A stretch of 64,000 nucleotides of DNA from Corinectria fuckeliana (lineage: Eukaryota > Ascomycota > Sordariomycetes > Hypocreales > Nectriaceae): contig WPDH01000052.1 of assembly GCA_019137255.1 (NCBI GenBank), forward strand, positions 355,466 to 419,465. Direction: 5' to 3'. Shown here piece by piece: positions 33,169-43,946 of the stretch. The notes under the pieces were generated by a model. The model was not told where the DNA came from, made no database searches, and was given only the letters and a program-made list of their open reading frames with translations. Position 1 is the stretch's first letter, and each line of letters starts with the position of its first letter. Made by a program: the position numbers and the translations under genes.

Positions 33169-33960
33169 GATCGATCCCGGGGTTTCTGTTGCCCCCCCGA
33201 CGTCACACCACCACGACAGGCGGTCAGCCACCGCCCAGCTCACCCGCTGCTGGACGTGGACGTTTCCGGGCATCACCAGATGGATGCCTGAAGCTCCCCG
33301 AGTCTCCTGTTCGTTCCTCCACAGCCTCACTGGCTCCAGCGCGCATAATGCACCCCGCGTATTGCTGGTTCTCATAAGCTCTAGCGATTGCCTGGGGCCC
33401 CGGACGTCATGGCTGTGTGTCCCGCTCATCTGCCGGGGCCCGCCTTGCGCGTGGGGAAAGCTCCCCGCTTCTCATTCCTTTTCTGCTTGATGAGTTCTCG
33501 CATTGGAGCTTAGGGGAGGCTGTTGTCCGTCTTTCCGTTTCTTGTTCTCATACTAATGCCGACGGGCCTAGCCAAAGCCTCAGACCAGACAACAGTGGCG
33601 GAGTCGACAGCGCTTATCGCGGACTCGTTGCTTCGACTAATTAGGGTCCGCCGTCTTGCTCGTGGGCCACTACGACAGCGGCCCGTGGGGGTTTTTGGCA
33701 CGGTCTCGGGCGTGTGAGCTGTCGTTGTCGCAGCGTCGCTCCACCTCTACCCGCTTGTTTGCTTGGGCTGCAGGAAGGGGCACCATCGGGCATATCCCGC
33801 CCCCGTCGTCGATGCGGCTCTTGAGTCTTGTCATCTCACCTCGCCTCGCTGACGACTTGACTACCGACGACGGACGATAAACAGACAGACAAACAGACAG
33901 TCCTCAGAACTGCCTCATCTCTCTCTCTTCCTGCCCTGTGACTTCGCCCTCTCCTTCACC
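33169..33960. promoter_or_regulatory. Intergenic region before the hydroxyacid dehydrogenase
   Basis: 792 bp between two plus-strand genes; presumed 3' UTR of the amidase-like gene and promoter/leader of the next. The last 100 bp include a tandem agacagacaaacagacag stretch and pyrimidine-rich leader. No gene seen. Confidence 0.45.
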
Positions 33961-35207
33961 ATGGCGGAACCCACCAACACTCCTGTCCCTGGATCTACGC
34001 CTAGAGCAACCTCACCAGCCCCTCCGGTTCCTCTCTTTTCTCACCCAGGCTCTCCCATCTCCCCAGCTAAGCTCGCCATGGCGTCGTCGTCGAAGCCCCG
34101 TGTCTTGCACATTGGCGACCCGATCAAGTACAACCCAAACACCTACGAACGCTTCAGCGCACTGTTCGATGTCGTTCGGCCGTCGGCAGAGGAGCGTCAG
34201 CGGCCCGAGTTCATCCAAGCGCTCAAGGAGCGACGGTGGGGCGACGTGCAAGCAATTTTCCGACCGTTCTGGGGTACCGGCGGTGAGATGGGCAACTGGG
34301 ATGCCGAGTTGGTGGACTTGCTGCCGGAGAGCGTCAAGGTGTTTGCGAGTGCAGGCGCTGGCTTTGACTGGGTCGACACGAAGCTTCTAGGCGAACGAGG
34401 TGAGTCCTTGCATCAAACGAGCAAAGAGAATCAGCTGGCAAGTGGTGAACAGGATTGCTAACCGTCAACTGTGAAGGCATCATCTACTGCAACTCCGGGC
34501 TAGCGGCGTCTGACGCCGTGGCTGACTTCGCCATGGCCATGATCATCTCCACATTCCGCCAAATCCCATGGTGCATATCCTCTGCCACGTCCGGCGATGA
34601 GGCTGACTTCCGGACCTGTCACTATGATGCCACGGCCCAGGCTCGCAACCTGCGCGGCCAGGATTTGGCCATCATTGGCTTCGGCAACATTGGACAGCAA
34701 ATCGCCGCGAGATGCCACCACGGCTTTGACATGAACATCCACTACTACGATGTTCTCCCCAAGCCTGCCTCCATCACCGAGCCTCTCAAGGCCACGGCGC
34801 ACGAGTCTCTTGAGAGCCTTCTCAGCAGCGCCGACTGCGTCGTCCTGTGCACGCCCGCATTCGACGGGGCGCTCATCAACGGAGACACCCTGAAGCTCTT
34901 CCGTCGGGGCTCACGCTTCGTCAACATTGCGCGCGGCAGCCTCGTCGAGGAGGATGCTCTGGCCAAGGCTCTGGAGAGCGGCCAGGTTTCGACGGCCGCC
35001 CTCGACGTTCACGCCAAGGAGCCAGCCGTGCACGCTGGGCTTCTAGACTTTGCGCGCAAGGGTCGTGTGATGCTGACGTGCCACAACGCCGGCGGCACAG
35101 TCGAGACGCACGAGGGTTTTGAGGAGCTGACCATGCGGAACATCATGGCCGTGCTGAGCGGTGGCGATGCCATCTCGCCGGTGAACCTGCATCACATCAA
35201 GCGGTAG
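33961..35207 (+). CDS. D-isomer-specific 2-hydroxyacid dehydrogenase
   Basis: NAD(P)-dependent reduction of a 2-keto acid to the D-2-hydroxy acid, or the reverse. Exons 33961-34399 and 34477-35207; 389 aa. About 40 Pro/Ser-rich residues precede the enzyme, which is long compared with relatives; internal Met40 (MASSSKPRVLHIGDP, ATG at 34078) is an alternative start. The Rossmann motif is IIGFGNIGQQIAARC near residue 212. Active-site residues are all visible: Arg in FVNIARGSLVEEDAL, Glu in ALDVHAKEPAVHAG, His in LTCHNAGGTVETHEGFE. Substrate cannot be read from the sequence; mandelate/glyoxylate reductase-like members are the nearest type I would compare. Confidence 0.9.
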
Positions 35208-36162
35208 GGGGGAGCGACGAGATGGGATTTCTTTTGCGGGTGTTTGTTTTGTTTTGTGAAATAGGACATGAGATTAACGGAAGCATATCGGTGTAGTGCA
35301 TGGACATTGTTGGAATTGGCGTTTTGGGCCATCTATAACGAGAGAGAAAAAGAGACATATACCTGAAATGACGAGTCGATGATGCTCCTTGTGTATCCTC
35401 TTGTTCGGTAGTGCTCTTGGATAAGACTGCAGTTCTACCCAAACGACATGCTGTGCATATTGACGATCATCGGCTAGGTAGTTACGTTGGAAGCCAGCCA
35501 TGAGACTCAAGGCTGCATCACAAGGACTCTGCAAGGACATTCCATGTTCCGCTTGCTTCAACGGTCTTTATCGCTGGACGGCAATGAACCCTCTACTACT
35601 TTCGTGAATCTCCCATTCAACTGACACACGCCGGCTTCTCCACGTTAGTACTGCTTGGTTTTAAATATGCCTTTCTCTACATCTTCATCTCCACGTCGGT
35701 ATATCTGCTTGTTGTTATCTAGAGCAGCGGCTCGGATTCACTCTACGGTCCTCTGACGGGGCATTTGTCACACATTGAGCTGCTCCTCGCCGCACCCTTT
35801 CATTAATTCTTAGCTCCCGTCACCAAGACGGGATCGATTGTGTGTGTGGGGGTCGAATTGTCGCTAGGGCGCCGACCGGCCGCGTGGTAACAACAAGACT
35901 TGGGACGATTGGAGTATCAACGAGTGATGGTTCATAGGATGACTATTCATGTTGATTTTCTACACGTGTTGTTAATGTTACAGAAATACAATCCCCCGAC
36001 TCCGAGGGCCAGAATCCCCTAACCCCTAACATTTATCCGTCCGTCCATCCAAGATGGATTGCCATCCTCCAACGCCACAGTACGCATACAATCCAGAACA
36101 GCTTCTTTCTTCTTCTTCTTCTTCTTCTTCTTCTTCTTCTTCTTCTTCTTCTTCTCTCGTCC
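35208..36162. other. Convergent 3' intergenic region
   Basis: 955 bp between the dehydrogenase and RTT109 ends, with a long TTC repeat at its right end (listed separately). No gene recognised. Confidence 0.55.
36107..36155. repeat. (TTC)n / (GAA)n microsatellite next to the RTT109 stop
   Basis: About sixteen TTC units on the plus strand. On the RTT109 strand it reads (GAA)n beginning only about 8 nt after the stop codon, so it lies in the 3' UTR. Confidence 0.92.
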
Positions 36163-37860
36163 CTAATCCTTGGGCTTTCTCTTCACTAGTCCCGTAGAGA
36201 GCACGTTGACGGCTGGCTCCTCCTCCTTTGGCTTCCGCTTAACCAGGCCAGCGCCGAGGACGTTCACCTTACTGTTCGGCTCCTCGGGCGCTTGGCTCGC
36301 CGAGTCGGTGCGCTTCCTTTTCACCAGCCCCGAAAGGTTGTTGACCAGGCTCCCCCCGGCTGCATTGCCGTTCTCGCTCGGCGCGGGAAGCTCGCGGGTG
36401 CCCGTGAGGACGACGCCCCATCGCTTGCCCATGCCGACCTCGCTGATCCATCGCCAGGTACTAGCCAGAGCCTTCTTAAGGGTCGTGAATTCCAGGTTCA
36501 GGAGGAGGTCGACGATGCGCTTGTACTCGTTCTCGTCGACGATTCTCTCGCCGCGTCCCTCCGGAGGCCAGGAGTAGTATGCCGACGAGGCGGGGCGGTC
36601 GAGCAGGTAGTTGCGCTGCGCTTTCTTGATCCGCGGAGTTCGGGGTACGATGGCGCCTTTGAGAGTCTTCTTCTTGGGCATCCTCTTTTCCTTAACCGTG
36701 TCGTGGTCCAGCTTCAAGAGCTCTGCTTTCGACGGGAAGAGTTTGCGCGGCGTGGTGTTGGGTGTGGCGCATGCTGCCATTCGTTGCTTTTTGGGCGTTT
36801 CCGGTGCGACTAGATACTGCTGTGTTGACGCTGCCGTCGACGACGTTGTTGACGATGCTGAAGTCGACTTTGTGGCGGACACATCCTCGGGACTATCGTC
36901 AAAAACGACCCAGATAAATCCCGTCATGCGGCCACTGGAGCATTCCTGCCTGTACGCCATCATCTCCCAGAAGGCATCCAGGGTCCTGACGCTCTTCCAG
37001 CTGCCAGTCGTCTTCATGGCGCCGGAGCTTGCAGCCTCCTCGTCCAATTCGTCTCGGAAACGAGACTTGGGATCATCTGGAAAGTGGGGGATCAGACACC
37101 GCGGCGGGACCCAGTCAAACTCGCGATAGTAGTGCGAGATGCGTTCCAGGGGGTGTGTGAGGGCCCAGGAGGAGGCGGACGCGTTCCGGGCGATGAGAGC
37201 CTTGGTCTCGTTCGTCTCGAGACCGGGCACGACCAGGTAGGCCCTGGAGGTCTTCCAAGGCGCCGCTGTCCCCGCGGGAGGAGGGCTCAAGAGCGGATCC
37301 AACACGCGGCACCACCATTTGATGAGGCCTCGGTCGTCCAGCACATGCTTGCCGCTGTTGTCGACGCTCCCCGGGAAGAGGTATTGCGCTTGGGCTCGGG
37401 CGAACAGGCTGACGATGAACTGCACGTCCTTGCGCCTCCGCTTCTCCACCAGATAGCCTACAAAGGTAGAGCACACCTCTCGGATGGGGCTCGGGGTGCC
37501 CTTGGGGAGGTTGAGCAGGGTCAGGTAGCCCGTCGAGTCGGCCTTGGACACGAAGAGCGTGGTGGAGCGAGCGGTGGTGTAGATGAAGACCTCGACGCCC
37601 AGGACGAGGACCTGCTTCTTGGCATCCTCCTCGTCGGCCGCGTCCGAGGCGGGGGAGGCATCGTCGGCGCCGATGGAGATGGCGAGGAAGTGGCGCTCGC
37701 AGTAGGTGCGCTCGGGACGTTCGCTGGGCGGGGGGGAATAGAGCGGATCGGATTTCGTGGGCGGCGTTGAGATGTGGTAGATGCCGAATTCGTGGCCCTT
37801 GGGGAGCACAGCGGCTAGTCGGCCGCGGAGCCCGCTGTCGTTGTGCTCCTGCGACGCCAT
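36163..37860 (-). CDS. RTT109: Histone H3 lysine-56 acetyltransferase Rtt109
   Basis: Fungal-specific acetyltransferase for histone H3 K56 (and N-terminal lysines with chaperones), acting on new histones in replication-coupled chromatin assembly. Intronless, 565 aa. The start MASQEHNDSGLRGRLAAVLP and blocks KGHEFGIYHISTPPTKSDPL, TLFVSKADSTGYLTLLNLPK, CSTFVGYLVEKRRRKDVQF, SRAYLVVPGLETNETKALI and MTGFIWVVFDDSPEDV match the Rtt109 HAT region. A basic, Ser/Thr-rich insert follows, then SSAYYSWPPEGRGERIVDE. The C-terminus carries three copies of an N-x-L-x-x-GLVKRK unit (about residues 509-565); the KRKPK ends are likely nuclear localisation or partner-binding elements. The only intronless gene of this length here. 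Confidence 0.92.
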   Translation of the reverse strand: MASQEHNDSGLRGRLAAVLPKGHEFGIYHISTPPTKSDPLYSPPPSERPERTYCERHFLAISIGADDASPASDAADEEDAKKQVLVLGVEVFIYTTARSTTLFVSKADSTGYLTLLNLPKGTPSPIREVCSTFVGYLVEKRRRKDVQFIVSLFARAQAQYLFPGSVDNSGKHVLDDRGLIKWWCRVLDPLLSPPPAGTAAPWKTSRAYLVVPGLETNETKALIARNASASSWALTHPLERISHYYREFDWVPPRCLIPHFPDDPKSRFRDELDEEAASSGAMKTTGSWKSVRTLDAFWEMMAYRQECSSGRMTGFIWVVFDDSPEDVSATKSTSASSTTSSTAASTQQYLVAPETPKKQRMAACATPNTTPRKLFPSKAELLKLDHDTVKEKRMPKKKTLKGAIVPRTPRIKKAQRNYLLDRPASSAYYSWPPEGRGERIVDENEYKRIVDLLLNLEFTTLKKALASTWRWISEVGMGKRWGVVLTGTRELPAPSENGNAAGGSLVNNLSGLVKRKRTDSASQAPEEPNSKVNVLGAGLVKRKPKEEEPAVNVLSTGLVKRKPKD

Positions 37861-38742
37861 CTTGACGGTTGATGATGGACCAAAAGTCCAGGTTGGTTTG
37901 GGAGACTTGTTTTAACTTCTATATAAACGTTCGCTACGGTAGGTCCCCACTGTCCACTGTCCACTGTGCCAGCTCCAGGGCCACTTTCCAGGGATGAGCT
38001 GCTTCGTACAGTGGGGAGCTACCCCCTGCTCCAGGGGTTCGGTCCCCTGAACTGAATCAGGGCTGGCGGGCTGCCTGTCGTAAGTACATATGGAAGTTGG
38101 TCTTATGGTTGGAAAATCATAACAACCATAGCTTCAGAAGGCGCTGAACGTCAAAGTTGTTATTCCCTAGGCAGAGAAATTGAAATTTCGATTCCGTAGC
38201 AAATTTTTGAATTCGTTATCAATTGTACTAACATTGAAAGTTGACTCAATTTGTGATCCATTGACGGTCCTGTTGTAACGACATCCGAGGCAGTCAGCTC
38301 TCTATAGGCCTGGGTACTCAGTCCTCAAACTTGTGGATGCAGCCGAATTGAGGATTTATGCCAGTCAATCCCTCCTTCACATGTTTATAGGATAATTGTG
38401 TAACGGGATACGAAGAAATTCTGTCAAATGTCATATCCTAACAAGTACTAAATAGTCAGCAAGCTACCTTGTAATTAAGAAAGAACTCCATAATGTTGAC
38501 GCCATTGATGCATGACTTGGTATTCTCTCATAGCGGAATGGTTGATGAACCTGATCATCACCGTCCTACGTACGGCCAGGTCCGGAAGTGGGGCCGTACT
38601 CGAGCGGAACCTCGAGCGGCCACGTGACCTCGAGAAAATGAAATGTTCGCGACCGACCTGAAGCTTCACAGCCAAGTCCCCATCACGTCCCCTCACCGAC
38701 CGAACGCCCCAACCCTCTCCGCCGGGCCAATTCCTCACCACC
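37861..38742. promoter_or_regulatory. Divergent region RTT109 / mL57
   Basis: 882 bp. A TATA-like ctatataaac lies at about 37919-37928, close to the RTT109 start. A tandem ccactgt unit (three copies) is at about 37948-37968. The middle (38100-38500) is relatively AT-rich. No gene seen. Confidence 0.4.
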
Positions 38743-39686
38743 ATGGCTCTCCAACCCTGCCGCGCCGGCCTCGCGCGCACCCGCCACGCCGCCCGTGCCC
38801 TCGTGCCCTGCCTCCGCACCTACGCCACCGAGACGACCACCTCCACCTCCACCTCCACCACCAAGCCCGGCATTTCCAAAGCCGCCGCCGCCGCCGCCTC
38901 CTCTGCCGAACCGCCTGCCTTCGTGCCGCGGTGGTCGCAAACCCCCCCCGAGATGAAGGCGGACGTCCAGCTCGACTTCGCCAAGTACCCCCACAACAAG
39001 ATCTGGTCCGTCAACAACGACCCCAAGAAGCTGGACGAGATGTACGACCGCCTGCTCGGCCCCAACGGCAGCAGGCTCCTGCCCGAGGAGCTCAAGTGGC
39101 TGGCCGTGACGCACAAGAGTTTCGACCAGGGGAGGAGAGGCTTCAACGATCGATTGGCCCTCGTCGGTACGTCGCAAGGCCGTGGGCGAGGCACTGGAGC
39201 CTGGAACATGCGTTAACTTTATATGCGCAGGCCGAATGGCGCTCATCATGGAGACCACCAAGCAGATTGTCTCCAAGGATCCCATCGCCGGGTCGAGAGT
39301 GGCGGACGAGTTTGACCGGCAACCGTTCGAGCACCCGCAGCTGGCTTCGATAGACAACCTGACCGTGGAGGGGCCGAGGGACATTGTCGGCAAGGAAAAG
39401 CTGTACGACCTTGCCATCGACGTGGGCATGATTGACGTTGTGCGGTGGAAGCCTCGATTGGTACGTGGACACGGAAAGCCCAAGGCTGTCGTGAAAGGAC
39501 GAAACTCCACGGAACATGTGGGCGCTAACGAATCGTGAACAGGTGCGAAAACTCAAGGCGTCTGGTGTTGAGGTGGTACTAAACAGCGCTATCCTAGCCA
39601 TTATCGGTGCGGTCACCCTGCAGCATGGATCGGTAGTAGCAGCGCAGGTGATCCGGGAACGGATACTGGGCAAGGTGCGGGCTTAG
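38743..39686 (+). CDS. MRPL15: Mitochondrial large-subunit ribosomal protein mL57 (RNase III-like)
   Basis: Fungal mitoribosomal 54S protein derived from an RNase III fold. Exons 38743-39166, 39231-39460, 39543-39686; 265 aa. Presequence MALQPCRAGLARTRHAARAL, then Thr/Ser and Ala runs to about residue 55. The RNase III-like part shows LGPNGSRLLPEELKWLAVTH, SFDQGRRGFNDRLALVGRMA after the first splice, and PRDIVGKEKLYDLAIDVGMI. The H-K-S-F-D and N-D-R-L-A-x-x-G-R blocks are typical of this ribosomal protein. The acidic RNase III active-site signature is not complete, in keeping with a structural role. The tail ends AILAIIGAVTLQHGSVVAAQ and a basic end. Confidence 0.92.
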
Positions 39687-39904
39687 AGGGAGGCGAGCTA
39701 ATCTGTATCATATATCTGTACCATTTAGGGAGCGGGGCCTCTAGAATCTGTACAAAGCATGACGGCGGTCAGCTACGAGAGAAGACGCCCATCACTGTGA
39801 AAGCACTTGTATTATCAAAAATGTCATGGTAAATTACGATTAGGTATGGGTATTTAAGAGGCGATCGTCTTGCCTTGGTCCCTGCATTGGTCAATTTGGA
39901 AGGT

Positions 39905-40981
39905 TCATTGTTGTAATAAGGGAGTCTCTTCGTCTGCTGGTCGGTCAGTCTGTTCATGGTCTGGGTCCTCGGCACTCTCGTGGTCGTCCTGGTGCTCGTG
40001 GATGAGTTTCTCGCGGTAGACCCAACCGAGACAAGTCCCGGCCCCGGGCCCGACGACGACTGCTGAGACGACGATAGCCAGGGGTACTCTCCAGCCCACT
40101 TCGACAAGCATCCAGTACAGAACAGTCCAGGCAACGAACTGGATGTCGATCTCAACGAAGGCGAGGATGGATTTGGTCAGCTTCTTGCGGTCGTCGGGCT
40201 GGGTCAGGTTCCAGATGATGAAGACGTGGGCCGCCAGGGACAGGAGAACGGGGAGAGCGTAGACGATGATGAGCGAGCCCCGGCTTGACTCAAGATGGAC
40301 GAGGTCGGAACCGACTCTGTTCAGGGTAATCATCTTGCGAACGGCCTGGCGGATGAGAGAGACGTAGATGGGGAAGAAGAGCCAGATGCTGATGGCGAGC
40401 GGAGAGTTGAAGACGAGCATCAGGATGGAGGGGACGAAGTAGCCGAGGGCCACGCTGACGGGGATAGCAATGACCTCGGTGTCCGGGAGGTAACGGCCAT
40501 CGTCGTCGGCATCGGCATCTTGGGAGTCACGCTGCCTCTTCCTCGCGGCGAACAAGGCGCGGGACGAGTGCAGGAAGGCCGGGGTGATGACGAGCTCCCA
40601 GACAACGGCGCCGCCCAGCATGGTGAAGACGAGCCAGGGCCCGGTGGGGTAGGCGATGAGGACGTGGGGCGCGTTGCAGACCCTCGCGGCCTCGACGGTG
40701 CTGACGGTCAACAGGCCGCCGACGAAGGCGAGGACGACGGCCATGACGGCCACGCTGCGCAGCGAGTCGAGCGCGGCGCGGAAGAAGCTGACGAGGTAGC
40801 ACAGCGGAGTGCCCAGGGCGGGGATGCGGCTGAGCCCCGGGAGGCGGGCGCGCGAGTGGCACTGCGACCAGAGGAGGGCGGCGTTGACGTCGCCGTGGAC
40901 GAAGAGGGTGACGACAGTCGCGATGGCGAGCAGCACGGGGACGACGAGGAGGTAGCGCATGGGCCAGGCGAGGAGAGACAT
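39905..40981 (-). CDS. Multi-span membrane protein of unknown function
   Basis: Intronless, 358 aa from the ATG at 40981 (MSLLAWPMRYLLVVPVLL); the open frame extends a little further upstream but only to a GTG. About eight hydrophobic spans can be seen, including VAVMAVVLAFVGGLLTVS, WLVFTMLGGAVVWELVITPA, IPVSVALGYFVPSILMLVF, LAISIWLFFPIYVSLI, IIVYALPVLLSLAAHVFIIW and PLAIVVSAVVVGPGAGTCLG. A charged loop (RKRQRDSQDADADDDG) sits mid-protein. The C-terminus is acidic and ends EETPLLQQ, which contains an acidic dileucine-type sorting motif for endosome/vacuole targeting. The GYFVPSILM/FFPIYVSLI arrangement recalls membrane proteins seen in some indole-diterpene clusters, but no such cluster is here and I would not name it on that basis. 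Confidence 0.78.
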   Translation of the reverse strand: MSLLAWPMRYLLVVPVLLAIATVVTLFVHGDVNAALLWSQCHSRARLPGLSRIPALGTPLCYLVSFFRAALDSLRSVAVMAVVLAFVGGLLTVSTVEAARVCNAPHVLIAYPTGPWLVFTMLGGAVVWELVITPAFLHSSRALFAARKRQRDSQDADADDDGRYLPDTEVIAIPVSVALGYFVPSILMLVFNSPLAISIWLFFPIYVSLIRQAVRKMITLNRVGSDLVHLESSRGSLIIVYALPVLLSLAAHVFIIWNLTQPDDRKKLTKSILAFVEIDIQFVAWTVLYWMLVEVGWRVPLAIVVSAVVVGPGAGTCLGWVYREKLIHEHQDDHESAEDPDHEQTDRPADEETPLLQQ

Positions 40982-42215
40982 GGTGGCGGGCGGTGGGACC
41001 TGGACGTATATCGACTTCCGATTGCTGGAGGGGAGGAAGAGCACTCTACGGATTCATGGTAAAGGTGAGTGTGCAGCTGAGTGTTGAGCTGAGCGTGAGG
41101 TTGTCGTGAGTAGCCTCGAGGTCTGGATATGAAGTCATGTGGGGATGGAAGTGGACCCCGTGATTTGGAGCGCTAAACTACAACAGCCAAAGCATTCGTT
41201 CACCTAATAACTTGTTAACAGCGGATGCTGATCACATTGCTATAAAAAAAATCGATAAATCATTTGGTAGCTCAGAGACTCAGAGGTTATCGTGGCTCTT
41301 GTGTGAACAACCCCACGTGCCGCAGAATGGTCTTCTGCTGTGTAGACCCAAGTACCTATCTACTATGTACTTCGTACGGACAAGCAGCCATACTGGGACT
41401 CGGCAGCCGGCTAGCCTGTCCAACAACCCTCTTTAGACTACCTGCCTGCTACTTAGCTTATTAGACTACTTACAGACTTCCTCATTGTAGACTCCAAGAC
41501 CGATGCACACGGCGATCCCTTAATCTGCTACCGGAGAAGAAACATCAGAGTCGGCGCAACTCGAACCCGAGGATTTGTCAGTTGATCCAGAAGCCCGGAT
41601 CGTCCAACCTGCGAAAAGCTGGGCCGATTCGCAAGTTCTTGTCTCAAATCAAATGCCATGCCGAGTGGACCTCCTGCCCCCCAAGTCCTTGTTTTTGTTA
41701 ACGCCGAAAAAAAGAAAACACCCCCCATAAAGCGGCGATAAGACCATCATGGCATGTTCCATTTCTTTTTCTCCGAAGAACAGAAGAAGAGAGGAACGAC
41801 AACAACGCTGGAGGTCCAGTCTTTTCCACGGTCCCCGCTTCCAACCTCGGCCAACATTGCTGGGCCCCCTTTGCGAGCGGACCACCCGACGCTACCGGCC
41901 CAGATGCCGAGAAGGGAACGGGCTCCGGCCCGTCGGCGGGTGCTGCGCTGACGTAGATGGTCCGGCGGGGTGGAGAAGCTTGCGGAAAGCTTCTTTGCCA
42001 ATTGGTGCTTGGTAATCGCCCGATGCCATGAGAAGCCGTGAAAGAAGGTTGGATTGAATCATCGATCTCGTCGGCAGTTCTGGTATATAAAGTAACACCA
42101 CCCCCGCCACTATAGACTTGCACAAATTCATCCCGATCTCACCAACGAACATTACACCAAGTACCCAAAGCCAAACTCCGAAACCAAACTACAAAACCCA
42201 GCAGCTCCAGTCAAA
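40982..42215. promoter_or_regulatory. Divergent region, membrane protein / DJ-1 family gene
   Basis: 1.23 kb with no recognised gene. A good TATA box (TATATAAA) at 42084-42091 lies about 125 bp before the DJ-1-family ATG, an arrangement typical of inducible stress genes. Confidence 0.5.
42084..42091 (+). promoter_or_regulatory. TATA box of the DJ-1 family gene
   Basis: Sequence tatataaa, about 125 nt upstream of the ATG at 42216, followed by an A/C-rich leader ending tcaaaatgg. Confidence 0.5.
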
Positions 42216-43070
42216 ATGGCCGTCAAGAAGATCCTCATTGTCCTCACCAGCCGTGCCAAGATGGACAACGGCCACCCCACCGGATGGTACCTGGTCAGTA
42301 GCCCTCCTTAAGACCTCAAATGACGACCTCGTCCCCCCCTTTCATCACCAGCTAAAAATGTCATCCTTTCTTCGTCACAGCCCGAGCTCGCCCACCCTTA
42401 CTACGACTTCATCGGCCCCGACGCGGCAAACCCCAAGGTCGAGCTCGTCTTCGCCTCCCCGGCCGGCGGCGTGGCGCCCCTGGACGAGGGCTCGGTCAAG
42501 CTGTTCGAGAAGGACCCGGAGTCGGTCAAGTTCCTCAACGAGCAGAAGAAGCTGTGGGAGGAGACGCGCCCGCTCGGCGAGTTCCTCGGCAAGACGGGCG
42601 ACTTCGCCGGCGTCTTCTACCCGGGCGGCCACGGCCCCATGTTCGACCTCATCAACGACCCGACGTCGCTCAAGCTGATACAGGAGTTCTACGAGGCCGG
42701 CAAGCCCGTCGCCGCCGTGTGCCACGGGCCCATCGTCTTCGTCAACGTCGTCGCCGACGGCAAGCCGCTGCTGCAGGGTCGTGAGGCCACCGGCTTCAGC
42801 AACGCCGAGGAGGACGCCGTCGGCGCCACCCAGTTCATGCCCGTCCTGCTCGAGGACGAGATCAAGCGCGTGGGGGGCAAGTACGTCAAGGCCGCCGAGC
42901 CCTGGGGCGAGAAGCTGGTCGTCGACGGGCTGGTCATCACGGGCCAGAACCCGGGCTCGGCGCACGCTGTGGGCGTTGCGCTGCTAAAGGCCATTGGTAA
43001 GTCTTGAGCGGCAGTCGTTGAGAGTGTACTTATGGACGAGATGAGCTAACTGTATCTTACAGGCATCTAA
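42216..43070 (+). CDS. DJ-1/PfpI family protein, Hsp31-like (probable glyoxalase III)
   Basis: Member of the DJ-1/PfpI superfamily; fungal Hsp31 relatives convert methylglyoxal to D-lactate without glutathione and protect against stress. Exons 42216-42293, 42381-42996, 43063-43070; 233 aa. The triad positions are visible: Glu28 in YLPELAHPYYDF, Cys140 on the nucleophile elbow in VAAVCHGPIVF, and His141 next to it. Other family blocks: VFASPAGGVAPLDEGSVK, FYPGGHGPMFDL and ITGQNPGSAHAVGVALL near the end. The last exon adds only the end of a Gly codon, Ile and the stop. The TATA box and size favour the Hsp31 class over the shorter DJ-1 proper. Confidence 0.92.
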
Positions 43071-43946
43071 GCGGGTTGTCAATCAAAAGGGCCCTTGTGA
43101 TGGGATGGAGAGTATCCGAATAGTTACGTCCGTATTCGAGATGGTAGAATGATAATCAAGTCAAATCGAAGCAATGCTCCTTTGTGATATCTGATGGTGA
43201 TATCTAACATGATAGCGCGTACGTATTTAGACATCATCAATCGGTGTATATGCCTCGCAACTAGTCAGGGGTCAGGCCAAGAAAACGACATTACGATCTC
43301 ACTACAACAAGGTATCAGCAACAAGACATCATGACGCTTAACATGATACAACCAGAATTGGTTGTGACATAAGAGGTGGCGTAGAACAAGCATGGAACTC
43401 ATTGCAGTATTAACAGTGACATGTCCTTCGATTCCTGTCTCAAGAAAGTACCCAAGACTAGACCAAGCACGCAATTTTCTCAAAATCGACTTTCCAATTC
43501 GGTTCCGTATCGAGGGGCACCCCGAAACATAAACGCCTTATTCCACAGCCAGAAACCAAGGAAATTAGTCAGTCCGGTGGCCAGTATTGGCAAGCATTTC
43601 CCAGCCACGACTAGCTTGCCCCAGTATGTAACTCGTCGGCCGCCGCTCTCACACCTAAAGAAAATTGGTAAAGGAATGCCCGTGTACATCATCGTGGTCC
43701 ACAGTTCAGGTATCATATCAACTCCACGTCTCGGCTTCGCCAAGGAAGCATCCTGTCTCCAACCTGTTGTTGCAGATGGCATTTTTATTCATCCGCCATG
43801 TGAATTTTGTTTCGGTTTCGGTTTTCGTCTTTGGCTCTTCTTTTTGCTGGCCCTTTTCTTTTTCTTGTTGCATCTCTCTAATGCTTTGTTTCTGGTCCGT
43901 GTCGTCTTCTGGTCGCAGTCATCTCGTCTTGTCGAATGAAACCCTC
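43071..43946. other. Convergent 3' intergenic region
   Basis: 876 bp between the DJ-1-family and OPI1 ends. A T-rich, pyrimidine-dominated stretch lies at about 43800-43900. No gene recognised. Confidence 0.55.

Noticed and set aside
30871..35207. Amidase-like gene plus hydroxyacid dehydrogenase as a small metabolic cluster
   Set aside because: Adjacent and on one strand, but flanked by housekeeping genes with no backbone synthase, transporter or cluster regulator.
39905..40981. Assignment to an indole-diterpene membrane protein family
   Set aside because: Only a loose pattern likeness; none of the expected prenyltransferase, cyclase or P450 genes is nearby.
41527..41640. Minus-strand GGGTTCGAGTT segment resembling a tRNA T-loop
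   Set aside because: The bases beside the loop do not form a T-stem and no matching D-arm or acceptor stem can be drawn.
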